From NCBI GenBank assembly GCA_963678205.1, contig OY782760.1, positions 2,046,001 through 2,110,000 on the forward strand: 64,000 nt of DNA. The letters run 5' to 3'. The notes below the pieces were generated by a model. It saw only the letters and a list, made by a program, of their open reading frames with translations, made no database searches and was not told where the DNA came from. Positions 9,671 to 17,513 of the stretch are shown in pieces (within the stretch, counting starts at the first letter, position 1; each line of letters opens with the position of its first letter). The DNA comes from G963556115 sp963678205. GTDB lineage: Bacteria > Planctomycetota > SZUA-567. The position numbers were made by a program, and so were the translations under genes.

Positions 9671-9700
9671 CAGAAATTAATATACCTGGAGTATAATTTG

Positions 9701-10753
9701 ATGGATGATCATTATTATAAATTATTAAATGAAGCTGTTCTATTCCATCTGGTATGGCTCGTGCCACTTATTCTTGTGGTTTTTGCTTATGCCGGTATGA
9801 GAAGAAATGCAATGCTAAAGCGTATTGCTGGTTCTAGGATGCTTGCTGGAGTGAGTGCAGAGCTTAGTAAAAACAAAAGGTTTGTGAAGGCCGTTATACT
9901 TATTTTTGTAGTTGGATTGATAATTTTTGCTTTAGCAAGACCCGCATGGAATCCTCAGGTAATTACCTCAAAGCAGAAAGGACGTGATGTTGTCTTTCTT
10001 CTTGATGTTTCAAAGAGTATGCTTGCAGAAGACCTTAAACCCAATAGGCTTAAAGCTGCAAAACTTGCAATTGAAGATACTATTAGTAATATTGAAGGTG
10101 ATAGAGTAGGGCTTGTTGCTTTTGCTGGTAATGCCTCAATACTATGCCCTTTGACTGTTGACTATTCTTTTTTCAGAACTGCTCTTGACCGAGCTGGGAC
10201 TGGCAGTGTTGATGTTGGAGGTACTATATTAGCAGATGCAGTACGCAAGTGCTTGGATGATTTGCTTGCAGGTAGTGACGGTAAAATGAAAGATATTGTT
10301 ATTATTACTGACGGTGGCGATCTGGATAAAGCTGATAGTAAATTTGCACTAGAAGTTGCGAGGGAAGCTGCTGAGATGGGAGTACGAATTATTACTATTG
10401 GAATTGGTGATGAAAAGATTGGTAAGAAGATTCCGTTAACAGATGCCAATGGTAATAAAGTATTTTTAAAATATAATGGCAAAGATGTTGTAACAAAACT
10501 CAACGTTGGTGTTCTGCGTGAAATGTCCAAAGCTACACCAAGGGGCGCATATGTAAATGTTGGTACTTCTGCTTTTGATTTTCCTTCAATATATAAGGAA
10601 TTGATTGGTAATGCTGAAAAAGGAGATCTCGGAGATTCTAAGATTACAGCTTATACTGAGGGTTTTCAGTATGTCTTACTTTTAGCGTTATTATTACTGG
10701 TTGCTGAGTTTGTAATCAATAAAAAACGTAGTTCCAAGAGTAAGGAGGCTTAG
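9701..10753 (+). CDS. batB: BatB-like membrane-anchored VWA protein
   Basis: A paralogue of the preceding gene, about 350 residues. It has two N-terminal membrane helices (AVILIFVVGLIIFALARPAW), a periplasmic VWA domain with the MIDAS motif DVSKS in VVFLLDVSKSMLAEDLKPNR, then GDRVGLVAFAGNASILCPLT, which is characteristic of BatB. ITDGGDLD carries the late metal-binding Asp. A C-terminal helix (YVLLLALLLLVAEFVI) is followed by lysines. A TTG at 9698 directly precedes the ATG at 9701; ATG is preferred because GGAG at 9688-9691 is 9 bases from it. It ends 4 bases before batC, so the two are translationally close. Confidence 0.9.
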   Translation: MDDHYYKLLNEAVLFHLVWLVPLILVVFAYAGMRRNAMLKRIAGSRMLAGVSAELSKNKRFVKAVILIFVVGLIIFALARPAWNPQVITSKQKGRDVVFLLDVSKSMLAEDLKPNRLKAAKLAIEDTISNIEGDRVGLVAFAGNASILCPLTVDYSFFRTALDRAGTGSVDVGGTILADAVRKCLDDLLAGSDGKMKDIVIITDGGDLDKADSKFALEVAREAAEMGVRIITIGIGDEKIGKKIPLTDANGNKVFLKYNGKDVVTKLNVGVLREMSKATPRGAYVNVGTSAFDFPSIYKELIGNAEKGDLGDSKITAYTEGFQYVLLLALLLLVAEFVINKKRSSKSKEA

Positions 10754-10757
10754 TAAA

Positions 10758-12143
10758 GTGAGAAAATTCTTAATTTTATTATTGATTTTTCAGGCAGTTA
10801 TTTATGGTAGTTATTCTGGTGAAATCCCTAAGCCTCAGCCAGAGGTTAAAAAGTATGACGGTAGTGTTGAGACAGCAAATAAGTTTTATGCCGATGAAGC
10901 TTATGAAAAAGCTCTGGATGAGTATAGCCGTAGTAAGCTAGAGGGAAATGATAAATTAAATCAGGGTGTGATTGAATATAATTCAGGTAATACTCTATAT
11001 AAACTTGGTAAATATAATGAAGCAATTGAGAGGTATAAAGATGCTGCTTTGATCAGTAATGATCAAGTACTTCGCTCTAAAGCTTTGTTTGGGCAGGGTA
11101 ATGCATTATATTATATTGGGATGAGTGAAGTTGAAAAAAATAAAGAAAATGCGATAAAGACTCTTAAGTCTGGTGCATCAATGTATAAGTCTGCCTATAA
11201 GCTTGATACTGCAAATCAGGATATAGTGTATAACCTTGAACTTGTTAGGAAAGAGATAAACAGGTTACGGAAAGAGCTTGAAGAACAAAAGAAGAACCAG
11301 CAGAACCAACAGAACAAGCAAAATCAACAGAACCAACAGAACCAACAGAACCAACAGAACCAACAGAACCAACAGAACCAACAGAACCAACAGAACCAAC
11401 AGAACCAACAGAACCAACAGAACCAACAGAACCAACAGAACCAACAGAACCAACAGAGCAAGCAAAATCAACAGAACCAACAGAACCAACAGAACCAACA
11501 GAACAAGCAGAACCAACAGAACAAGCAGAATCAACAGAATAAGCAAAACCAACAAAACCAACAGAAGAGTAATGAACAGCAGCAGAAACTCGATAATCTT
11601 CAAAAGCAGCAGCAGAATTTGCAGAATAAATCTGAACAAAAGAATCAGAGTCCTCAAGATTTGAATAAGCAGCAGCAAGAACTAACTGATCAGACGCAGA
11701 AACTTCAAGATGAACTTGAACAGGATTCACAGCAAAAGAATTCTCCGGATGCTTCGAAGAAAAAAGAAGCAAGTCAGAAACTTCAAGAGGCAATTAAAAA
11801 GCAAAAGGAAGCAGAAAAGGAACTAAATAAGAATAATAGGACTGCTGCAGCTAAAGCTCAACAGGATGCCGCAGACAAAATGAAAGATGCACTTGATTCA
11901 TTAAGAGGTGATAAGGATAATAATAAAAAGCCCGAAGAAAATAATGATAACAGTCAACAACAGCAGCAAGTTGAACAAACTGATCAAGGTGAACAGGAGG
12001 TGGAAGCTCAAGCAGCGGAAATGACTGATAAAGAAGTTTCAAGTCGTAAAGCTAGTGATATTCTTCGACGTGAGAAGGAAGACAATGATAGGCGTAGAAA
12101 GTATCGTTTGGGCAGAAGAGTACGGGTTGACAAAGACTGGTAA
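10758..12143 (+). CDS. batC: BatC-like TPR protein with a Gln/Asn-rich repeat
   Basis: A 461-residue exported protein. A signal peptide (FLILLLIFQAVIYGSYSG) is followed by TPR units at about 37-165 (EYNSGNTLYKLGKYNEAIER, VYNLELVRKEINRL). Residues 175-270 are a low-complexity tract of NQQ and NKQ triplets, with further Q- and E-rich coiled coil to about residue 415, then a basic tail ending near RRKYRLGRRVRVDKDW. Bacteroides BatC is a periplasmic TPR protein in the same operon position, and the ordinary family tail is also low in complexity, but this one is extreme. The GTG start has an excellent AAGGAGG site at 10742-10748. The tract is a likely length-variable linker. The many reading frames open across it are by-products of its 9-base period. 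Confidence 0.82.
   Translation: MRKFLILLLIFQAVIYGSYSGEIPKPQPEVKKYDGSVETANKFYADEAYEKALDEYSRSKLEGNDKLNQGVIEYNSGNTLYKLGKYNEAIERYKDAALISNDQVLRSKALFGQGNALYYIGMSEVEKNKENAIKTLKSGASMYKSAYKLDTANQDIVYNLELVRKEINRLRKELEEQKKNQQNQQNKQNQQNQQNQQNQQNQQNQQNQQNQQNQQNQQNQQNQQNQQNQQNQQSKQNQQNQQNQQNQQNKQNQQNKQNQQNKQNQQNQQKSNEQQQKLDNLQKQQQNLQNKSEQKNQSPQDLNKQQQELTDQTQKLQDELEQDSQQKNSPDASKKKEASQKLQEAIKKQKEAEKELNKNNRTAAAKAQQDAADKMKDALDSLRGDKDNNKKPEENNDNSQQQQQVEQTDQGEQEVEAQAAEMTDKEVSSRKASDILRREKEDNDRRRKYRLGRRVRVDKDW
11322..11456 (+). repeat. 9-base tandem repeat in batC (15 NQQ units)
   Basis: Fifteen consecutive units encode Asn-Gln-Gln. The first uses AAT; the next 14 are identical copies of AACCAACAG. Degenerate copies with Lys or Ser substitutions continue on both sides, from about 11296 to 11565. 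The period is a multiple of three, so gain or loss of units changes protein length without shifting frame. Confidence 0.97.
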
Positions 12144-12210
12144 TGCTCTTGTTGTGTTTATAAAGTTGAATACATAAATTTATATTGGTTTATTAATAGA
12201 GGTAAATATT

Positions 12211-14088
12211 ATGTCAGTATATAGATTGATGATTATTGTTGTGGTCTTGTTTTGCAGTGTAATCTGCATTTCTAGAGCTGAGCCTCCTTCAAAAGTAAGT
12301 GCACTTGTTAGTACCAATAAGGTTTCGTCTGACGAAGTCTTTGATATGCAGATACATATTGAGAGTAATACCGATGATATTACTCCTCCTGATTTGAGTG
12401 AGATTAAAGATTTTAAGCATTCATATCTTGGTGCTTCAAGAAGCTCGAAAACAGTTATTTCAAGTGTTAATGGTAAGCAGAAGATGGTTACTGAAAATGT
12501 AATTATTCTGAATTATAAATTTATGCCATTAAAAGAAGGTAAATTGAATATCCCTAGCTTGAGTGTTGAAGTTGAGGGTAAGGTATATAAAACTGATAAG
12601 ATACCAGTAGTTGTGTCTAAAAATAAAGAGCAACAGAATATGAGTTTCTTGAGGTACAAACTTCCTCGGAATAAGACATTTGTGGGAGAGACAATTCCTG
12701 TTGAACTGGTATGGTATTTTAGAAATAACCCTCAGTTGAACTCAATTGATGTCCCGTCATTTACAGATGATAGATTTGTTGTTTCAAAAATGAGTATGCC
12801 TAAAAAAGTCGATCAAGGCCAGAGGCTTATTGAAATTTCTTTTAATGGAGGAAAATATTGGGCTTTACAAGGAGAGGCAATAGTAGATGGTGTTGCATAT
12901 GTTACTTTGACGATGAAATGGTATATTGCGCCTAAAGAATTAGGCTCTATTGAATTGAAGCCATCGACAATTGTTGCCTCATATATAACAGGCTATAGAG
13001 AAAATCCTATGTTTAGAGGCATCCCCAAAGGATTTTCAAGTGTATTTGATGACGATTCATTTTTCAATGCCAGAGAGCCTGTTATGAAGCAAATTGCTAC
13101 TAGGACAGAACCAGTAAAGATTGACGTTGAAGCTTTACCAGTAAAAGGCAGACCTGATAATTTCAGCGGTGTTGTTTCAAAAATTCAACTTGGTGCTGAG
13201 GCAAGTACGGATAATGCATCTGTTGGTGAGCCAATAGAGGTTGATCTGTTTGTAAGTGGCAGTGATAATATCTATAATATGACTCTCCCTGACTTCAATA
13301 AGCAGAGTGATATTCAAGATAAATTTAAGGTTATTGCTGATACTAATGATAATGCCGTTGTAGGAAATATGAGAAAGTTTAAGTTGATTTTTAGAGCTTT
13401 GAATTCAAATGTTCATGCAATACCGCCATTAAAGGTGGCCTATTATGACCCGCAAGAAAAGGATTATAAAGAAGCAAAGACTTGGGAAATACCCATTAAA
13501 ATTAAAGCTGCAAAAATTGTAAGTGCAAGTGATATTGAGACCAATGCAAAGGTCGCAAAAGTAACGAATAAGGTTAAAGAAAATAATGATGGGATCTTTG
13601 AAAACTATACAGATGATTCAGTTCTTTTAAACCAGAATGTAAGTATTGGTCAGTACTTGAGTGATAATAAAGTGTTTTTTTCTGTATTTCCTGGGTGCTA
13701 TTTTACTATCTTACTTGGGCAATTAGTTCTGGGGAGAAGGAAGCTTACTGAAAACAGTAGGGCGGCAAGTCGTGCAGTTAAAACGTTCAACTTACAACTA
13801 AAATCACTTGGAAATAATGAGCTTAATGCAGAAAATATTTCTAAAGCGATTATCGGTTATTATAAAGTAAAGTTTCAGGCTGAAGATAAAGAATTTACTC
13901 TTTCTGAAATATATAATATGCTTGAGAAAATTACTTCAATTAACGATGAAACCTTGATTAATTTAAAAAAGATCATTGATTACTGTGAAGCGTGTTGTTA
14001 TACTGGCAAATCTGATCATCAACTCAGTTCAAATTTTGTTGAGAGTGTTAGTGCTGTTATTTCCCGAATAGATCTTGAGATTAAGTAA
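12211..14088 (+). CDS. batD: BatD-like protein
   Basis: A 625-residue exported protein. A signal peptide (LMIIVVVLFCSVICISRA, cleavage near AEPP) is followed by three or more beta-sandwich modules: VSALVSTNKVSSDEVFDMQI, then YKLPRNKTFVGETIPVELVW, then LGAEASTDNASVGEPIEVDL. The pattern of a 'perturbing' beta domain followed by 'VGE.I.V.L' is characteristic of BatD (oxygen-tolerance family). One membrane helix near residues 490-510 (FFSVFPGCYFTILLGQLVLG) precedes a cytosolic helical tail of about 110 residues. The bulk lies in the periplasm. It stands in the usual order after BatA, B and C. The 67-base gap from batC is the largest in the operon after that before DUF58, and I see no clear internal terminator there. 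Confidence 0.88.
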   Translation: MSVYRLMIIVVVLFCSVICISRAEPPSKVSALVSTNKVSSDEVFDMQIHIESNTDDITPPDLSEIKDFKHSYLGASRSSKTVISSVNGKQKMVTENVIILNYKFMPLKEGKLNIPSLSVEVEGKVYKTDKIPVVVSKNKEQQNMSFLRYKLPRNKTFVGETIPVELVWYFRNNPQLNSIDVPSFTDDRFVVSKMSMPKKVDQGQRLIEISFNGGKYWALQGEAIVDGVAYVTLTMKWYIAPKELGSIELKPSTIVASYITGYRENPMFRGIPKGFSSVFDDDSFFNAREPVMKQIATRTEPVKIDVEALPVKGRPDNFSGVVSKIQLGAEASTDNASVGEPIEVDLFVSGSDNIYNMTLPDFNKQSDIQDKFKVIADTNDNAVVGNMRKFKLIFRALNSNVHAIPPLKVAYYDPQEKDYKEAKTWEIPIKIKAAKIVSASDIETNAKVAKVTNKVKENNDGIFENYTDDSVLLNQNVSIGQYLSDNKVFFSVFPGCYFTILLGQLVLGRRKLTENSRAASRAVKTFNLQLKSLGNNELNAENISKAIIGYYKVKFQAEDKEFTLSEIYNMLEKITSINDETLINLKKIIDYCEACCYTGKSDHQLSSNFVESVSAVISRIDLEIK

Positions 14089-14134
14089 TTATTTAATTGG
14101 TTCTTTATATTGTATTTATTGAGTGAGAAGCTAG

Positions 14135-14941
14135 ATGAGAAAATTATCATTACTAATATTGTTGTTCTTTATGACGGTAGGACACAACTTTGCAGATGAG
14201 CCGAATAAAGCGTTATTTGACAAAGCTAATGAAGAGTTTAAGATTGCAAGCGAGGCCGGAGATAATAATCCCAAGGTTGCAAAAGATGCATATTTAAAAG
14301 CTGCAGAATTGTTTACTCAAGTAATTCACAATGGAGTAAAGAATAGCGAGATATTTTATAATCTGGGTAATTGTTATTATCAGGCTGGTGATTTCCCAAT
14401 GGCGTTACTACAGTATAGAAGAGCTCTTATATATGATCCTGCAGATGAAAATATTCATGCAAATATTGCTTCAGTTCATAGAATTTTAAACACAGAGAAT
14501 CCAACTGAGAGAACTAGTGGATTTTTTGATAAAATTGTTTCGTATAATACTAAGATCCCGTTACTGGTCAAGGAGTATTTCAATAAAATTTCCTATGTGT
14601 TATTCTGGGGTGGGTTGATTGGATTCCTCTTTCTTAGAAAGAAAGTAGCAAAAAAGAAGTTTCTGATAATCGCTATAGTATGGTGGCTTAGTCTTGTAGC
14701 AGTTGCAGGATTGTCATATCTTGCAAATACCACAGCTGATGGGGTTATTTTAAAGGAAGATGTTGTGGCTAGAAAAGGAGATGGCGAAAATTATTCAGAG
14801 GCATTCTTTAAGCCACTCAAAGCAGGTACTGAATTTATATTCCTAGAAGAGAGAGGTGACTGGATGAAGATTGAGCTACTCACTGGAAATAAATGTTGGG
14901 TAAAAGAGTCCGATGCTGGACTTGTGAAGGATTTACCATAG
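14135..14941 (+). CDS. batE: BatE-like TPR and SH3-domain protein
   Basis: A 268-residue exported protein. A signal peptide (LSLLILLFFMTVGHNFA) is followed by TPR units (FYNLGNCYYQAGDFPMALLQ, then YRRALIYDPADENIHANI). Two membrane helices follow (YVLFWGGLIGFLFL and FLIIAIVWWLSLVAVAGLSYLA), and the C-terminus is an SH3-like domain (VVARKGDGENYSEAF, EERGDWMKIEL, CWVKESDAGLV). TPR, double helix and SH3 in this order is the BatE architecture. The last gene of the operon, it is followed 20 bases later by a strong terminator. The SH3 domain probably contacts peptidoglycan or a partner protein in the periplasm; that is inference from fold. Confidence 0.88.
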   Translation: MRKLSLLILLFFMTVGHNFADEPNKALFDKANEEFKIASEAGDNNPKVAKDAYLKAAELFTQVIHNGVKNSEIFYNLGNCYYQAGDFPMALLQYRRALIYDPADENIHANIASVHRILNTENPTERTSGFFDKIVSYNTKIPLLVKEYFNKISYVLFWGGLIGFLFLRKKVAKKKFLIIAIVWWLSLVAVAGLSYLANTTADGVILKEDVVARKGDGENYSEAFFKPLKAGTEFIFLEERGDWMKIELLTGNKCWVKESDAGLVKDLP

Positions 14942-14961
14942 TATTATTTAAAATTATTTTT

Positions 14962-14990
14962 TTAATGGGTGCAAGTGCACCCATTTTTTA
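14962..14990 (+). terminator. Rho-independent terminator of the Bat operon
   Basis: Nine to ten perfectly matched pairs, AATGGGTGC at 14964-14972 against GCACCCATT at 14977-14985, are followed by TTTTTT. It lies 20 bases after the batE stop. Confidence 0.9.
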
Positions 14991-15164
14991 TTTACTTATG
15001 AGACATTTGTCTGTGGCTTGTAATATATGATTGTTCGGATGTAAATTAAAGTGTATCACTGTATCTTTATATTCTATAACATGTTGTGCTTAATATTGCC
15101 TAATAATTATTTTGCTTGAAAAATATAATATATGTGGTAGCATCGATTTCAAAAAAGGATTTAT

Positions 15165-16449
15165 ATGCTTAAGCAACATGATTTATAGTTGAAAATTAAT
15201 AGGATTATGGAAAAATTCCTGAGCTTAATAAATCCATGGAAATATTTTCTCATGAAGATTTTTTTTGATTGATAATGATTTTAAAAGTATAGATGTTAAT
15301 ACACATTGAACAATATTATTAGGTTATTCTAGAGAGGAGATTATTGGGGAATTATCAATTGATTTTATTGCTCATGAATACAGAATTTTTGTTATAGATA
15401 ATGTGTTTTCTGGAAAGCCTTCTTGTATTGAAGTCTTGATTCAGCATAAAGATGGTACTATGTTCTGGAGCGAGATTAAAGGAACTTCTATTGAATATAA
15501 GAGTAAAGCACTATGATTTATCACTTGCCGAGAGATAACAGAGCATAAAAAACTTTGTAGAAAATATTTCTCAAAAACATATTGAGTATGAAATTATTTT
15601 TAATAATGCTATGGTAGGGATTCTCTTAGTCGGAAAAAGAGAGAAAAATTATTAGGGTTAATCAGGTGTTGGCTGCAATGTTTGGATATAATTCTACTAG
15701 TGAATTACAAAATAAGTCAACTCGTTACTTTCTTATTACAGATGAACTTGTTGATGGGTTTAAGCGACGATTTTATTCTACGTTAAAAAGCCTGACTGTA
15801 TATACCGCTGATATTGAAGTTATAATAAAAGATGGCACAAAATTCTGGATAGTTGTTTCTGGAAAATTCATTGATATTAATATATCTGCTGATTTGCAGC
15901 TTGGAGTAATATGGTCTGTAATGGATATTACTGAAAGGGAAAATAATGAATCAAGACTTTTAGAAATGTCCAGACGTGATTGTCTTACCAATGCTTTTAA
16001 CAGAAGGTACTTTTGAACACGCTTTTAATGAGGTCACATTATCCAAGAATAATGTGCTCCCGCTTGCTATAGTTTTTATTGACATTGATCATTTTAAAGG
16101 AATCAATGACCAATATAGGCATAGTGTCGGTGACAAGGATTTAATATTTTTTGTTGATATAATTTATGATACTATTTGAGAGCGAGGCATTTTAGGAAGA
16201 CTTGGAGGTGAAGAGTTTGAGATATGCCTTCCCGGAATTGATCTAAAAAATGCAGTAAAAATTATTAATCGAACAAGGGAAAAACTAGATGACGTTTTGC
16301 CTGATTATAGCCAGGGGATTCCAGTGTTCACAATAAGTGCTGGGGTTGTGCTTGTGAGAAATAAAGAATATTTTGAGCCAGCAGTGAAGAGGGTGGATGA
16401 TCTTCTATACAAAGCCAAGTGTAACGGCAGAAATAAAACTGAATATTAA
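15165..16449 (+). pseudogene. Decayed PAS-PAS-GGDEF diguanylate cyclase
   Basis: Translated fragments in changing frames rebuild one sensor protein. The first PAS domain reads LLGYSREEIIGELSIDFIA and HKDGTMFWSEIKGTSIEYK, then REITEHKK. The second reads FNNAMVGILLVG, then INISADLQLGVIWSVMDITE. The cyclase domain reads SRRDCLTNAFNRRYF, FIDIDHFKGINDQY and GRLGGEEFEICLPG. An ATG at 15165 with AAAAAAGGA ahead is the likely original start, but a TAG follows after 7 codons. Further damage: stops near 15247 and 15308, a TGA near 15513, a frameshift in the A-run at about 15645, a frameshift at about 16013, and a TGA at 16177-16179. The catalytic GGEEF is intact, so decay is probably recent. No single fragment could make an active enzyme. 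The 223 bases between the Bat terminator and this element hold nothing I recognise. Confidence 0.88.
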
Positions 16450-16517
16450 TTTTATTTTTAAATTATACTTCATTTGTTCAAGATTTGACCTTGAATTTTA
16501 TTTATATTGGATTATCT

Positions 16518-17513
16518 TCACTTCCTATCTTTTTTTAATGTTTTATACTTTTTGCTGGCACTTTGCAGTATTGCTTTTTCGCCAGGGCTTAGGTTTGCTA
16601 TCCCTTCTTCTTTAACCTTTTTAAGAACTTCGTCTACACGTTCATCAAGTTCTGTTTGGTTTGCTTTTTTCTTTGCTTCTCTAGCCTCTCGTCTTTTTCT
16701 TCTCCATGTTCCTATAATGCTTTCATTATTTAACGAGCTGTCTTGAGTCTTCTTTTTTTTGTTTGGATTGGAGAAGGTTGCATCTTTTGAGCTGTATTGG
16801 GTATACCTACTCTTCCAAGAGTCATTCATTGAGTTATATCGAGCAGCATACATACGTGCCTGTAATTCCTGGTTGCCTTGAAAATATACTAGTAGTCCGA
16901 TTAAAATCATCATTAATCCAGATTGGTTTCCAGCAGACATTTGAAGTAATCCATATCCACATAAAATTACAACTCCTGCGATACTTAGCGGTTTTACAAG
17001 TTTTAATGCTTTTTCAGGACCTTTTATCAGTATTGCAATTGCTAAAGCAATTCGTCCCCCATCCATCGGGAATACTGGAAGAAGGTTGAATATCGCAAGA
17101 AATGTATTCATATACATAAGGTAATAGAATAGAAATGCAGCTGGGCTATTTCCAACCAAATACATTAGGTAATATGAAATCATTGCTATAGCAAGGCTGA
17201 CAAGTGGTCCCATTATTGCAATAATAATTTCGGCTCTTGGACCTGGGATAAGGCTCCCTATTTCAGCTGCTCCACCAAGCATATGTAAGATTATTCGATT
17301 TACTTTTACACCAAATTTTTGAGATGTAACGGAGTGCCCAAGTTCATGGGCAAGTACGCACACAGGCAGCATTAGCATTGCTAGCATACCATATATGCCA
17401 GCGTTTGATGACTGCAAAAGAAAAAGCCCCATTATTAAATAAAGTGAATATGCAATATGTATTTCAATACCAAAAATTCTTCCTACTCTATGGGATGCTA
17501 AAAGAAAATTCAT
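16518..17513 (-). CDS. Site-2-protease-like M50 zinc metalloprotease
   Basis: A 331-residue polytopic protein of the M50 family, which cleaves substrates inside or near the membrane. Zinc ligands are seen in HELGH (residues 56-60) and the third ligand in NLLPVFPMDGGR (Asp151). A second glycine-rich loop lies between them (MLGGAAEIGSLIPGPRAEI). About six membrane helices are followed by a basic, glutamate-rich cytosolic tail of about 110 residues (residues 220-331), with no CBS or PDZ domain. The short form without PDZ resembles the SpoIVFB/Rip3 group. Its start overlaps the end of the AsmA-like gene by 4 bases (17510-17513), a strong sign of coupled translation. The substrate is unknown; the partner gene is an obvious candidate to test. 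Confidence 0.88.
   Translation of the reverse strand: MNFLLASHRVGRIFGIEIHIAYSLYLIMGLFLLQSSNAGIYGMLAMLMLPVCVLAHELGHSVTSQKFGVKVNRIILHMLGGAAEIGSLIPGPRAEIIIAIMGPLVSLAIAMISYYLMYLVGNSPAAFLFYYLMYMNTFLAIFNLLPVFPMDGGRIALAIAILIKGPEKALKLVKPLSIAGVVILCGYGLLQMSAGNQSGLMMILIGLLVYFQGNQELQARMYAARYNSMNDSWKSRYTQYSSKDATFSNPNKKKKTQDSSLNNESIIGTWRRKRREAREAKKKANQTELDERVDEVLKKVKEEGIANLSPGEKAILQSASKKYKTLKKDRK

Noticed and set aside
11296..11565. Repeat tract considered as a CRISPR array
   Set aside because: Units are 9 bases with no unique spacers, and they are in frame within batC.
11245..11793. Long open frames on both strands across batC
   Set aside because: They arise from the 9-base period of the NQQ repeat, encode only Gly/Ser/Val or Leu/Val runs, and have no ribosome sites.
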